Below are positions 1 to 13,305 of a DNA stretch of 60,578 nucleotides, in pieces (position 1 is the first letter of the stretch; each line of letters begins with the position of its first letter). A program made the position numbers and the translations under genes. The DNA lies in NCBI GenBank assembly GCA_002221725.1, contig NJFT01000239.1:1-60578 (forward strand), in the 5' to 3' direction. Source of the stretch: Scedosporium boydii. Its lineage: Eukaryota > Ascomycota > Sordariomycetes > Microascales > Microascaceae. A model generated the notes under the pieces. That model ran no database searches, was not told the DNA's origin, and was given only the letters and a program-made list of their open reading frames with translations.

Positions 1-1890
1 AAAAAAAAAAAAGACTTGGAATGACGATAGCCAAGCTAGCGCAGTTGATGGAACCCTTGTCTCAACCGGGCTAGTACTGCGAAAAAGCCCGTCATCCGTG
101 TGTAATACTTGTAATCTACATGACGCCAGTCGCACACGTGCTGCGGCCATATGGGCGGTAGCCGTACTGAAGTAGACATGTCGAACCTTTACCAATATCC
201 CATGGCTCCTTCGTAGGTGGTGGGGGAGGGGGAGAGAGGGGCGATGTGAATGTGGATGGTGAACGTTGACGTTGCGTTAGGGCGGGATCTTCCTTGCGGG
301 CTTTTCGAGTCTGGTATCCAATCAACCTTGATGGAATAGTAAAGCCGGAATCGGTAAAGAATCGCAATTTGTCTGCCGGCTCTCGGTACTTGGATATTTC
401 CCCAAATAATGGATTGATAGATTGGTTGTCTGGAAAGTGGCGGGAGAGAGGCTATGGTCCAGCTACTACTCTTCAATCTCTTCGACTCAAGGTGCCCCCG
501 TCCTCACCAGCCAGTTTCATCGTTCATAGAGTCTGGCATCAGACAAAACCGTATCCAAAACTCCACGGACAAGGACTCGCATTTTACCGTGCAGTGTGTG
601 TTCCCAATTCCGTTTCGGAAAATTGGCTCGTTTCCATCTACGTGGGGGCTACCGGCAATGCCATCTTGATTCATCTCCCCCTTCAACGCTTCATCGGCTT
701 TGATAGTCACACTACGGAGCTCACAAGGAGGAGGAGCTCTTAAAAGTATTAGGAAAAAAAGAGAAGAAGAATATTTCATCTCGCGTAATTCCTCAAAACA
801 GCATCACTGAACTTACCATATCCTGAGCCATCCTACAACTCGCTCACCAGACGGACGTACCCTTTTTGTAACTTCACTTAGATTCCAAGTTTCATTTGAT
901 GCTCGTCCTAACCCATTTCCATATCTTTCTGCCTTCCTGATTATTCCCTTCGCCTCCCGCGGCAAGGTCCCGTAGAGTGTGTCCTGTCAAAGAGTGACAC
1001 TTGATCCTACCCATGAAAATAAACCAAGCACCCTCCATTGACATAGAAAAGAAAGGAAGACATCGTCTCATGTCCACATCAAATTTTTTTGCTACACCAG
1101 CCGTTCTTCCAAGAAGCTTGAAAACTGCCTCGGAAGCAATAAAAAGTTCCACATGAACAAGAAGAAACATCAAACCGGCCTCATGAGAGAGACTCGACCA
1201 AATGACGACACAAGAAGAGAATCGTTGAGATAGACAAGACGCGATGCGGTAAAGTGACGTTATCGTCATCTAAAGGAAGAAAATAAAAAAAGAGTCCATA
1301 CACATCGTTTAAAAACAAACCCTTTTTTTCCCCTCTCCGGGGTTTCATACCCCTCTGGCTCATTTCCCAACAGGACAAACATACCCCAGTACAGTCCCTC
1401 CATCCGTCATGAATTTTGACATCTCGTGCCGGACCCTTTGCACCGTTGGTCACTGCACACCCGAACCTTCGAAGAAACGACCCCAAAACATCCAAAAACT
1501 ACCAGTAAAAATTGGTTGAAAACGGAAAAAAAAGGAGTGAAAAAAAGTGAGAGAACGCGTGAGGTGCTCTCGATAGAAAAGAAGCAACCATACAAGGAAC
1601 CCCGCCATCCTCTTGCCGACACCAGACACTCCGAGCAAGACTCGAAGTCTGTCTTGTCGATGTCATGCTGTCATGCTGTCATGCATGCCTGGATGTTATC
1701 CCTTGTGCCACCATTGCATGCGAACAATAGGATATGAAAACGGGGTCCCCTGGGGTTGGGAAGCATGTAGGTAATACAATGTGATACTGAAATGAAAGAA
1801 GAAAAGACGAAAAGAGTGAAAAGAAGGTGCATGTTAATGGCAAGTTAAAAACTTCATGACCGTCCTTGAGCCAGTTCACCTGACGGCAAT
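1..1890. other. Intergenic, no gene supported
   Basis: The stretch begins with a run of A and lies downstream of the minus-strand Myb gene. Open frames are short, overlap each other on both strands, and show no splice structure or familiar motif. Purine- and pyrimidine-rich tracts around 1300-1560 and a direct repeat of tgtcatgc at 1660-1685 are the only structure seen. Confidence 0.6.
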
Positions 1891-2988
1891 TCAAGCATGG
1901 GCGGCAACAACACTCACGGTCCTCTCCTCCTCTATCCTGCGGACCATATGTTGATCCTGCGTTGATCGAGGCTGCGTTTCGATACCGAGGATGGCCGAAA
2001 TCCGCGTCTTGTCTTGACCCTTCGAGTTGCTCTCCCGATCAGAATGATCCGGGCTTGCGGCGGGAGAAATAGGCGTCATTGCCTGATGCTGGCTACAGCA
2101 CACGCCCGTCTTCCATGCGTGCTCGAGAGCAATGGGGCTCAAGCCCGCGCCATAGTCGGCCGCCACGGCTGCCCAAAAGGTGGCACGGTGCGCGTTGTAG
2201 ATGGCTTGCAACCGACCCATGTCGACATGTGGATGACGAGCCGACGGCGGGGGCAGTACCGAGCACTCGAGACGTAGAGGCGGGGTCGTAGGGTGGGTAA
2301 GAGGCGGGAATGTCGCGGAGGGAAGCGCTGCGCTGTGCGGCTCCGGGAGGGGAGTCGGGTACCCTCGAGTCGGCGAGGTGCTAAGCGGAGGGAGCGTCAT
2401 CGCAGCCGGCTTGGGCAGGATCGATGGGAGCCTGGGTGATACTTGGTTGCCCATGATGCTCGGGAGCTGCACACCGCTGCCGAGGCCACCGGCGCCATTC
2501 GGGGAAACCGGACCATAGCTTCCTGCACTGCCGGGGGGTGAGGCCGATCGAGAAGTAGGTCCATCTCCCATGGGCGACCGGGCCGTTGCGGGCATAATCG
2601 GGGAGTGGCCAGTCGACGAGCCGGACGAGACCGATGTCGTTCGCTTCCTTCGGTTGCTACCGTGACTGAGTTGGTGATAGTGAAGACGACAGGCGAGCTC
2701 CGTCTTTTTCAAGTGAGCCGCAATGTGCTTGTAAGGCATCTTTTGCAGACGAGTCTGGAGAAGGTACAATTCCTACACAGAAGATAAGATGCCACGTTAG
2801 TCTGGTTTCCACTCGCCAAGTAAGCACCATGCCTGGATCAAACCAACCTCTTCCTCACTCCAAGCCCTGCCGCCCCCGGTGGAAGCCGCCTTCCGGCTCT
2901 TGGTAACACCATACTCGCGGCGTGCCATAACATCGCTCGTGGGCGTGTAAGGGGAGGATAGGGGAGCGAGAGGAATCGTGGGTGCCAT
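1891..2988 (-). CDS. Myb/SANT-domain transcription factor-like protein
   Basis: Two exons, 2988-2848 and 2772-1891, code for 340 residues. The intron has a GTTGGT donor, an ACTAAC branch site and a TAG acceptor. Splicing rebuilds one Myb/SANT helix bundle at about residues 41-85: the first tryptophan sits in RAWSEEE, and exon 2 continues with ELYLLQTRLQKMPYKHIA and ACRLHYHQLSH. A basic NRRKR patch follows and could be a nuclear signal. Most of the rest is low-complexity Pro/Ser/Gly sequence. A conserved-looking segment, MGRLQAIYNAHRATFWAA, lies near residue 235, and KTRISAILG lies near the C-terminus. The start is the ATG at 2988; codons upstream in frame are not ATG. A single SANT repeat with a long disordered tail suggests a nuclear DNA-binding or chromatin protein. 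Targets are unknown. Confidence 0.82.
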
Positions 2989-5900
2989 TTTTGCCAAATA
3001 GAGGTGGGTTCGTCGTTTCTTAGGTTCTCAATCGTGTTGCCCAATCGGATGTATTTCAAGTTTCTCTCACACACACTGAAACCGTGTATAAGTCGTAAGA
3101 AGAAGGTATCAAGTTGATGATTGCGGTAAGGGAAACCGCTGGGGCTGGTCCAAAATATGTAATAAATAAAACAGGGTCGACAGGCCAAGCTGCGATACGA
3201 ATCGAAATGGGAAGATCGTGTCTTAAATGGAGCGGTCGTAAAAAAAAGCTAGACGGGTGCGTAAGAGTAGACTCCAACGATATGTCGTCTTTTCCGGGAG
3301 GCGGGCTCTTTGTGATGTTGCTCTGGTTCTTAGCAGCGGTTTATGGAAACCTGGCGGGCATTTGCTGCTGGACTGGTTTGGCAAGGGACGTTGCAAAAGA
3401 GCGATTGGAAAAGAAACAAACGAAAGGGAAAACCGAACGCGCAAAAATGACCAAAGGGAGAAGAGAAGGTTAGATCATGAAAAGAAAGGGACGAAAGGAA
3501 GATTTTGGGGGGGCTTCAAGCTCTCGGATTATGTTCAAGAATGGTAATTCTGAAAGGGAAGAAGAAAATGAGTGGAAGCAGCCAAGCCAGTTGGTCGATA
3601 AAAGAAAGTAAATGTCTAGCTGCGAAGAAGAAAAGAAGGGAAAGAAACGCAACAGCGTCTTAAGAAACCTTGACCACTAAAGGTGATGAAGATTGGAAGC
3701 CCAAAGGGGTGGAGGAGAGAAGAGAAAGAAGAAAAGAAAAGAGTAAACAAGAGACGGTAAAGGCCCGGGGAGGGAATAAGGGAAGGATATAATGAAACTT
3801 GATCATCTAGAAGATAGCACAACACAGCCAGCACATCCCGTCTAGTCTTTCCTCCACGACGTCCCCGCTAAGATTCGGGATGAGGTCTATCCTTGAACCA
3901 GGGGGAGGGGTGTGTGGGTGTGGTGGGTGTGGATTCTTTAGGGTGGGCGTTTACCAACCATACGTACCAAGCTTAGACCCATTCCTGAAGGAGTGGGATG
4001 GGGGTCCAGGGTAGAGTGAGGCTTGTTACAGACTTCTGTTCTGGGACAGGAGGCGGTGGGATGCTAGTTAGAGCGGAGAAGCGGTTTTACTCGGAGTGGG
4101 TGCAGAGATGCTAGGACCATCTATAACAGCCGGTCAGCTAAAGTTTGAGGCGAGCCGGGATGAGGGAGAGTGTGGCGCTCATACTGCAGCAAGCAGGGTG
4201 TGGGGATGCGTATTACAACATGTACGAAGGATGTGGATATGAGGGTATGACAGGGGTCCGCGGGTCGCATTAACCTTTCGGTCTAATCCATCCAGTCGAT
4301 ACCCGCCGATGCTTGTGGCGTAGAAGCCGTGGGTAGGTCCACTGCTTGGAGAACATGCGACTAGGCGAAATACGCGGCGGCCCTGCGTCGTAGGACCCTT
4401 GATGGATATCTCCGAGAAGCCTTTAGATTGTTATACGCCTGAACACACGACGGCAATGGCAACAAAACAACGATACAACAACACACAGGAGAGGAATGCG
4501 AAAGGTCGACTTAGGGGAATACGTTTTACATGCAAGATGGACCCTGGCTGCTGTGGTGCCTTAAATGGGGTGAACGTGCGCAAGTATGCGGCGTGGAGCT
4601 TATCCAACTTTGAACGAAACCAGCAACTAAAGAAAGAGGACGGTAATACCTCGCTGAAGGATGCTTAACTTTCGGTAAGGCGGCTGCCGTAACAGCAGGT
4701 CTCGTTTCTTCTACCCCTCCTTTTTTTTTTTTTTTTTTTTTCTCTTTCTTCATTCCTGGACCAGGGCTAGGAAGAATCGACTGAGGTCGAGTCGAGTCGA
4801 GTCGCAGGGCTCAAGGCCCAAGGCCGCAAGGCCAATCTACGACCCGATCTGGAACAAGCGTATTATAAGTTCTGTTTCGAGTGGACTGTACGAAACCCCT
4901 CTAAGGCTTCGAATGAGAAGACAGATGAAGAAAGTGAGGAAAATAAGATAACCTCACAAAGACTGAACTAGACAATTAGGTGAAACTAAAAAAGAGCCAT
5001 TCTCAGGCTCATGAGCGAGACTTCTCGCGATGGACTGGCAATGTGGTGAGGAGGGTGGATCACAAAAGAAGAGGCCTGTCCGACCAGCGGCTTGGCATCC
5101 AAGAACAGGAGAATGGATCGACCAGTGACAGAGCTCGACTTGGTAGCTAGCGGTGTGCTCCGCAGGTAGCGCTAGTGCATGAGAAGTCTATTTTTGAGAT
5201 GGAAGGGGTCCATCGGCCTCGGGTCCGGTTTGAAAGTTGAAGTGTCTGATGAGTTGACGTTGAGAAGTCAAAGTGCGGGGCGTGCGGCTGCTGCTTTCTG
5301 TGTTCCAGAAACGCGCTTGTCAGCAAGGGCCGAGATTTCATTGGTCAATGGCAGTCTTTTCCCCTGATTTGCACATACACGGCTGGTACACACGGAATAC
5401 AAGTGTGAAAGGTCTAATCGACACTGAAACTTTGTGCAAATGATACTTTATGCAAATGTACCCGTCCAATCTCTGCAACATTCTGATACAGTCGTGGATC
5501 CCTTGTTTTGTTCGAAGTTGTAGTTTAGAGTCGTACCTGTGTAGACATCGAAACAAGAGACTGTTTCTTCCCCGCGGCCATTGTCACGGCTCACAACGGG
5601 CGGAGAAGAGTAGGTCGTTTGGCATTCGTATGAAACCCGAGTCTGGGTATGTGGCGAACTGCGTGGTGTTTGTGTTTGTAGGGAAAAACTTGTCGCTACG
5701 CCAACGATCTGGGCGTCGCCCGTCCCCGCTTGCATGATGAGACTTGCTACTTGTGGATTCAAGGTTTTTGAGGCAGCATTTGGTTTGGAGGGATAAGTCA
5801 GAATTTACCTCAGTAGAAGGGTGACTCTGGTCTGGTAGAATCACCAGGGTCACATGAAATGAGTGAAAATCATCACGAGTCAACAAATCGAAACCCACTT

Positions 5901-7671
5901 GCCCAAGCTTAATTCCCCATCAATGATCTCTTTGATTGTCACTTCCAATTATTCCAGAACAAACGGGAACTCCGAGGGAATTAACCTCTGTAACTTATGA
6001 TCTCACGCCTGCTTGCCCATTTAATCAAGAGCATCTAGCGATCGGTCGTTCTTGCACCTGGGGGATCGCTAATGGCGCAAGCAAGCACGAGTCCGGGTTG
6101 TTATAATAGTGGGAGGCTTCCATCGTTAGATTGGTCCTTCCTTCAATGTTCCTCCTCTCTACCCGCCCGGCGCCCCATGTATATCTATAAGAACCGTGTG
6201 TACACTATTACTATGTACGAGCGAGTCTGGAGGGAAGTCGCATATCGATCAGCCTGCTTGGCCGTCTCCACATGTCACTGGACGTCAAGATCTGTAGCTT
6301 AATCCTGCATCTTCAAAGTACAACGTTGATACAATTGTACACTAGTCTTCGGTACCTTGCAGCTGACTCCTTCCTCAAGGCTTGCCCACCCACCCCACCA
6401 TGCTGATCTGTGCATCTTGAGTATCTGCAACTATGAAGTGGTCTTGCCAATTAAGCTTTGGGTCTGTAACTTCAGTGTACCTCAGTACCTTAGTACCTAT
6501 GTAGGTACTATTTATTTTCTGTAGAGTCGGAAAAACGTTTGCGCAGTCAAGCCTGGTCACCCTTGCTGGGCTTCGGTCCCTTGAAACTCGCTAAGACGTA
6601 GATGCAATTTCGCCCAGTATCAACGACCGTGGTCTTGGATTCACCATTGAATCTTTCATGCACGTATGATACCTCCCCTGACCTAGTTCAAAGTAAACTC
6701 CGTGCTCTTACCTCTTCATACTTCTCCATCGTTTCTCATTCCTGTGGAGTGTCGTTCCAACTCAGAGAAACACAATCGATGGGGTAGCATCAACACCCTG
6801 GCGCCTCGCGAAACAAATACAGAAGACTGCAACTGCCGTCATGCCCCCTTCCCTGCACAATTTAGTTCACCGCTTGATCAATGATAGCCTCCTCGCAGCA
6901 ACGCATGTCCTTGTCCACCCTGTTTGATGGAGAGGAAAAGATCTCAACTGGCAAGGGAAGACCGAGGAAGGTGGCAGTAGCCTCTAAAACGTTCTGCCTC
7001 CTTCGAAACCAAACTGCTGCCGCCAGCAAACAGATACGACCTTGTTTCCCAATACTCGCTTCTGCACGCACGTTTGGCCGTATATGTCTCAAAACACGGA
7101 CGACGAGTTTCAACTGAGGTATTTTCTTGGAGGATGAGAGGCTGTTGAGTAGGCCCCGCTGCATAGTGTTTGCTCCGAAAGTGGGAGATACGAGGCACGC
7201 TCCACTGTTCCTGATAGCACCAAACTTGCTTCGTTTAGCCATCGTTCCCACAAGCCTTATGCAATGCCGCTCCGGCTCCATTGACATGTTTTACGATTGA
7301 TGGGAGTATGCTTTCTGGCGCCTGGCTAACAGGCAAACTTTCGGAAACTATAAGCGCTCAGACGGATGGCCTCTTACTTTCGGCGGATCGTCTATCCGCT
7401 TTCTCCCCTGTGACCGCCAATCTCCTTGCATGCCTACACAGATTTGTTCTGTTTCTCATCATGCCGTTTCCACACTCATGACTCGGCCGCTGACAAGGTT
7501 GATTCTGACCGATATACCAGCTACAGTCTGAGGAAAATAACACCAACTTTGAAAGTCGCTGCCAATCCGATCGGCTAAATCTTCATGCTATGCTATCGCT
7601 TCGAACCACGACGTGGAGCTCATTCATAGAAACAGCATCAAGCTGCCACTGGCCCCCTTTCAGATTGGGTC
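2989..7671. other. Long intergenic region, promoter side of the Myb gene
   Basis: No gene could be supported. The first part, to about 3800, reads CT-rich toward the Myb gene and is probably its promoter and leader. A poly-T run lies at about 4718-4740. Tandem GAGTC units at about 4784-4804 are followed by AAGGCC-type repeats. Open frames between 5100 and 7500 overlap on both strands and have no recognisable domain. Confidence 0.5.
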
Positions 7672-8352
7672 ATGATCACCGGAAGCTCGAACAGCCGACA
7701 ATTCTGCCAATCCTTCTCGTTGATCATCGATACCTCATTCCACCAATCGATCGCCACGAACTCTTTCATCCCTCTCGTCGTCCTATACTTGAGACCCCAC
7801 AGCGTCCGCATGGCAACGAGATCTTCGGGCAGAAAAATGCGCGAACCAGGGAACCCAACGAACAGGCAAGTAAGTGCTTTCGTTTGCGCTCCTTCAATCT
7901 TGGGATATCCTCTTGCCTGGGGCTATCTTCATCCGATCTCAATCCTCCTATCTGCACCCAAAAGACACTTTCACCTGGGTACGGCCTTCGGTGATGTCGC
8001 CGTGAGATGGGAAACCTTGGTGCCGAGAGAGATGAATGGGAAATCCTGTCGCCTAGGTTCTTCGAATCCCATGCCGTGGCATTTTTCTCTCGCCGTGCTC
8101 TCCACGTGCCGGCTCCGCTTAGGGAGGAACAAACTTTTGTCCTCACCGCCGCAAGTGCCCGCGGGGATTGGGCCCTCTCTCCTTAGAGTTCCAGCCCGTT
8201 TTTGTCTCTTTAAATCGCAACAGGCGCACACGCACCTGTGTCCTGCTCATCAGTGGTGGATCTCAGAACATCCAATCCTCAAACCGAGGCTGTTGGCCTG
8301 TGACTTGATGCCGGCAGCCTGTGACCCGCAGTGTTTCGTTCCCTCGCCATGA
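7672..8352 (+). other. Open frame of unknown status, possible unrecognised gene
   Basis: A 226-codon frame opens at an ATG. I counted 46 of the first 65 codons ending in G or C, which is higher than expected from the surrounding DNA. A good donor-like string, CAAGTAAGT, falls after codon 65, so codon bias could mark a first exon of a spliced gene and the later codons could be intron. I recognise no domain, and no downstream exon is convincing. It may equally be a chance frame. Confidence 0.15.
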
Positions 8353-11300
8353 TCGACTTCCCACAAGGAGGCGCATGAATCTGCTTCCTAAAAAGGAGGC
8401 CCACACTATTTACCTGAATCAGCAAACTGTCTAGTGATAACAACATTGAAGAGTCCACTGCCATGGCCGGAGACTGTGGATTTTTTCCCCTCTTTACGTG
8501 GCGGCAGCCATGATGAGGGAGAAAGTTCTTCGACAACATTTTTGCATCAATATCGCCCGAGATAGAAGGTCGGGCAGAAATTCAGCGAGGCGGGAGACTT
8601 CTATTTCCAGGATTAGGAAGAGAATGGAATATGAGCGTAGGCGATCGATAAGATGAGTGTGGATACGGGTCTACCAAAGACCGAGAGCTGATCTCATCCG
8701 ATACTGGGCGTACTTGAAGTCGAGAGATGATATCCTTAATCTCAACCCTTGGATCGTTGATTCTTGTTTTCTGGACGAGCCCGGATTTTCAAGAGCGAAA
8801 CTGTGGGTTTAAGAAGCCGGAAAGGTTGGGTCGTGCTGTCTAGGGTCTGAAAATATGACAGTGACTTACAACGAAGGGACGGAATTGGGGACTTGGACTC
8901 GTCAGGCACTCTTCAATATCCATCTGTACCTGCAGCGAATCAGGGGCCCATCGTGAAGAGGTGGATCGATGTAGAGCGATGTACTCGAGATCCAAGTACA
9001 GCTATTGTACAGTTGTAGCATAAATAAGGCCGTTGTCAATGATTATAGGGCTGTGTTATAGATTGGGAACCGCTTTATTCCCAGGTTTTCTGCCTCAATG
9101 TATGGCAAAAGTAGAGTACATTGCGTGGTCTTCCCTAGCCTGGATCAAGTCACTCTTACCGTGCAGCCTTCCTCACTAAAAATGCTCCGTAACTTACGCT
9201 CGTGAGCCTCGTGAGTCTCGGTACTTGGGTCCCGTTACACCCCTGCCTCTAGACATTGCAGATGTAGAAGAACCTTAAACTGGCAAAGTCACCAGTATGT
9301 CTTGGCATTCGATGACGATGTTGTCGAAGAAGATGCAATCGGCGTTGTGGTTTGCCGCCTCATCGCTCTGGTCTTTTCCGCTGCCGGTTTCTGGATCTCG
9401 TTGGCGATTGATCTGTGTGCCTCGCGCGTCTAGCGAGCACTGCACCACATTCCTTTCGTCTGCTTCGAGTCCTTTTTCGGATGACCTGATAATTTCTCGG
9501 TTGGACGTGATACAGTGTCGTTATTGAAGATGCGTTACTGTAGGTGTAGGAATACACACGTGAGAGTACAAAAGCTGAGACGATCCTTTGTACTAGGTAC
9601 TTTCCGAGCGTACCGAGCTAATTCCCGCTGAGCAAGGGAAAGACGCTTTTATCGGTCAGCATCTGATGAAACCCCCAGATCAGACAGGGTTTGGTTGAAC
9701 CGTCGTCATCGTCTCAGTTGTTGGTTCGTTTATCTCATCCCCCAACGATGAGCAATTGCGTACCATCAGCCTAACATTAGAGGCATTCAAAAAATGAGAT
9801 GCATTTCTTGACCCCTCATTTCTTCGGCGGCCGAGAATATTCATCGGCTTAAGTAATCTAAAAGGGGCGAAAGAAGCAGAAATTCTTGCAGCATTTGCAA
9901 AAGATAGGGCTATTATCGGTTAATCCGCAGGGAGGACGGCATCGCCTTCCCCTAGCTTTCCTTGCCTCTGCGCACTATGACTGGCCAATGAACGGCGGTA
10001 CGTCGGAATCATGTACATTGCGGCGCGATACTTTAGATGCGTTCCTTGAAATGGACCAATGGCACGGGCTAATCGAAATTTGCCTCTCGAAACTGGTCCA
10101 CTTAGTGGGCTGTGTTACGCGTTTCCCATTGGCTGCTGCGACGGTCGAGCGGACCAGAAGTCACGGGTTAGGTCACCCTCTGACGTGACCAGGAACACAG
10201 GGGATGGCCGGACGAAAGTATTTGTACAAAGGGTTTGTACCTCACAACAGGGGAAGCACACACCCCCCCTCTTCTCTCTTCTTCCACTTCTTCCTCACTC
10301 ACTTTGCCGTTTCCCCCAACGTTCTGTCTACCTCCACTCAAAGTGTCTGTGTTTCCTCTCCTCGTCTCTTGAATCCCCTTCCCATTTTGGACCTCTCCAA
10401 AAAAGAAAAAGGGACATTGGGGTCTTTATTTCTTATTTTCTAGACATCAGAACCAGGGAAACCTGAGTTACTTTGGATCAAAGTACATCAAAGGAACATC
10501 GCGACGTACAATCAAGCATACATTGGTCCAGCTCTCTTCGAGTACTCTGATACGCGTTCCCCAAGTTCTTTTTCGTCATCGAGTCAAATCAATTTGGCAT
10601 CAAAAGAGTCGGGCTTCGTCGAGCCTTCGATTTTTGACCGTCGAATTTTTTTTTACAAACTCCCGCCAAAGCCTTCGTCATTTGGACACTATTGTGTCGG
10701 AAGACGCCCCATTCCAAGCAGGCAGGCACAATCATAGGTAATTACTTGTCCAATTGAGTAGGTACGTACGCCATCAAAACACGTAATTCCCTCCGCTCCT
10801 TCCCAGCCGCCGACTTTTTAAGTTGGTTCCCACAAGCCGTCACTTCCTCCGAGGTCTCTGGTACCCTCTACCTTCCCTTTACATCTATTCCCTCCCCAGG
10901 TACCTTGTTACCATCGCCACCCTTCACGTTTTTTTTTTTCTCTTCTTTTTTTCGCGTTTGACCACGACAAACGTTTCCATCGTCATCATCCATCCATCTT
11001 GGTCCCTTTCCTTTCTTTCTCATCGCCGGTTCATGTCTTTTGACAATTGTTCGGTTGCGCAGAAAGTTCCATTTCTTCTCTTCTGGCCCTGCGATCGCGC
11101 TTCGACCACCGAGTACAATCTGCGGGAAACAAGTTTGTAGGCCCTGTCCCACAAGCTACCCTTTCGCCGTCCCCACAAGAACCAGCCTCGAGTAGATTCC
11201 AGCACGCAGAGTCACAGGTCACTCGCGAAGTTCCCTCGTCACTCACCCATTCTACCCCAGGTACCTCAAGGTTTGCATTTGATCCTCTTGTCAAAGCCCA

Positions 11301-12015
11301 CGCCTAGGCACGTCGACATCTGCTACCAGCCCGAAAAAAAGACCTTGGTCTTCGTTTCGGCCTTTTCGTGTATCATATTTGAGTTACACGTCGTCGCGTT
11401 CCTCAAAAGAAATCGCGAGGTCGCTACATCGACTACCTTGTGTTTTTTGACACGCAACTTTTTCCCCCTAGTTCAGAGATACATCTGCCCGTAAGTAATA
11501 CTCTCTCGCTTGTTGCTTTTGATCTTTCTCAGTTACCCTGTCGCTGGCACGACATGGAAGCTATTCCCTTTCTTCTTTTTTTTTCGTGTCGTCGCCTTGG
11601 GTTTACTACTCAAAAATTTTTATCCCGCTCTGCGTCGTCCATCCCAGAGAGCTTGATGATGGCGGGAGAGGTCCATTGAGCCTCCACATAATTGCCTCCG
11701 CGACCAACGCCTTGACCATCTCTGCTCTGTCGCACATCAAGCTCCTCCTCTCAATCCACGACATTACATCTGCATTGTGCCCTACCATCAAATTCTCATC
11801 TCTTACCTCATCATCTCTCAAATCGAGAGAAAACGGAGCTTAGTGATGGCTTTTGGAGGACAAGAGGCTGGATGAAGATGGTGGGGGTTGAGAAGGGAAG
11901 GGGCTGGCGGGTTCCGGCGTCGTCGGGGCGCTGACATTTGTCTTCGCCAATTGTTCTGAATTGTTTACTCTCTCTGCGTTGGCATCGTCACTAATGTTTG
12001 TGTTCGTCACAGATC
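8353..12015. other. Intergenic region and long leader of the second Myb gene
   Basis: No coding region is supported from 8353 to about 10200. From about 10250 to 11600 the plus strand is strongly pyrimidine-rich, with CT tracts at 10262-10420 and 10860-11030. This is typical of a filamentous-fungal promoter with a long 5' leader. A GTAAGT donor at 11491 and a CACAG acceptor ending at 12012, with a CTAAT branch just upstream, would define a 522-nt intron in the 5' untranslated region ending three bases before the proposed start codon. Confidence 0.45.
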
Positions 12016-13305
12016 ATGCAGCAGTGGCAAGTCGGCCCCGTGCCGGACCTTACGTACTTTAGCAGCTCCAACACTCATCAAAATGAGATGCAGTAAGTAC
12101 AACGCACCGTTGTGTTTCCTATTCTGCCTTCCTCGTTGCCCCTCCAGAAACAATCCAGGTACATGGTCTTGCATGTACCCGATGTACTCCTCCAACCACC
12201 CCGCTTGTCTGTCCTCTGCTTGGCTGCCCGGTCTGTGTTGTGTGCCACGAAGCCGCCTTGACAATGATGCCAAAGGGAAAGGACGGCCGACTTTCGTGCG
12301 TGTATATCTTTCGCTGATCAAGGCGGAGATGGCTGCACATGGAGACCCCGGAACACCCATGGCCTTAACAGATTGACAAGCAACTCGTTGACTGTAACCC
12401 TCGCGTGAACGGGTCGCAGGCTAGAGTGGGAGACTAGGAGTTTTTTGTTTTCTTGATCAAGACGCTGCCCTGTTGTCCGCTTCTTCTGTGGCTTGCGGTT
12501 GATTTCAGTTTATATTCCCCCCAAGCTGTCGCTAACACACGTTCCTTCTTGAAGCGCGCCTTCCCATTCGTACCAGCAAGATATGGCGCGCCGCAACGAG
12601 CGGATGGATTTCCCCCCGTACGGCCAGCCTCAGCCTGGTCAGCCTCATCATCCCCCTCCGGTACAGCCGCCCATGAACGTACCGCAGCCTCCCACCGGCC
12701 CGCCGCAACCGCAGCCACAGCAAGCTACTCCTACGCCTCCTGCTGGTGGTCGACGAAACAAGCGCCCCCAGCCGCCCACTTCGGCGTCGCCGGTTACCTC
12801 TGCGCCCCAGATTCCTCCCACCTCGGTCACGGCTCCCCCTCAACCAGCGCCTCCTGGTGGCCCCGCCCAGCCCGCCGTGGACAACGTTGCCGCGCCTGCC
12901 CCCACTCCCCCACCCGTGAAGAAGAGCCGAACCAACACACCATGGACCCCTGCGGAGGAGCTCCGGCTCAAGCAGATGCGTGACGCTGGAAAGAGCTGGG
13001 CTGAGATTGCCAAGGTAAGAAAAGAGACCTATTCTGTATTCTATGACTAGGCGAACAGTCGCTAACCCTAGGCCTAGACTTTCCCCACGCGTACCGAGGG
13101 TAGCGTCAAGAAGCACTGGTACAAGGACATGCACTACGCCGAGTTCGCCGAGGACGAGAGCCAGGCCCTCCTCAATGCCATTAAGGAGTACGAGAACAGC
13201 AAGTGGAAGGTCATCGGACAAAAGGTTGGCAAGCCTGCAAAGGCTTGCGAACAATACGCCAAGGAACACTTCCCGGAGCTCTTTAACCAACCTAAGCAGA
13301 GATAA
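12016..13305 (+). CDS. Myb/SANT-like DNA-binding protein, proline/glutamine-rich
   Basis: Three exons, 12016-12092, 12555-13014 and 13078-13305, code for 254 residues. The first intron has GTAAGT, a GCTAAC branch site and an AAG acceptor. It adds 35 residues before the later ATG at 12583, and the join reads smoothly as NEMQHAPSHSYQQDMARRNE. The N-terminal half is low-complexity Pro/Gln. The Myb-like repeat starts at W156 (TPWTPAEELRLKQMRDAG, then SWAEIAK). It crosses the second intron (GTAAGA...CCTAG) into FPTRTEGSVKKHWYKDMH. A second SANT-like segment near the end contains KWKVIGQKVGK. Probably nuclear. The very long leader suggests tight control. The specific family and targets are not recognised. 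Confidence 0.78.
12093..12554 (+). other. 462-nt first intron of the second Myb gene
   Basis: The donor is GTAAGTAC and the acceptor is CTTGAAG, with a perfect GCTAAC branch site about 20 nt before the acceptor. It is several times longer than the other introns in the window. It carries its own short open frames, which I read as chance. The phase is 2, and the reading frame is intact on both sides. Confidence 0.6.
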
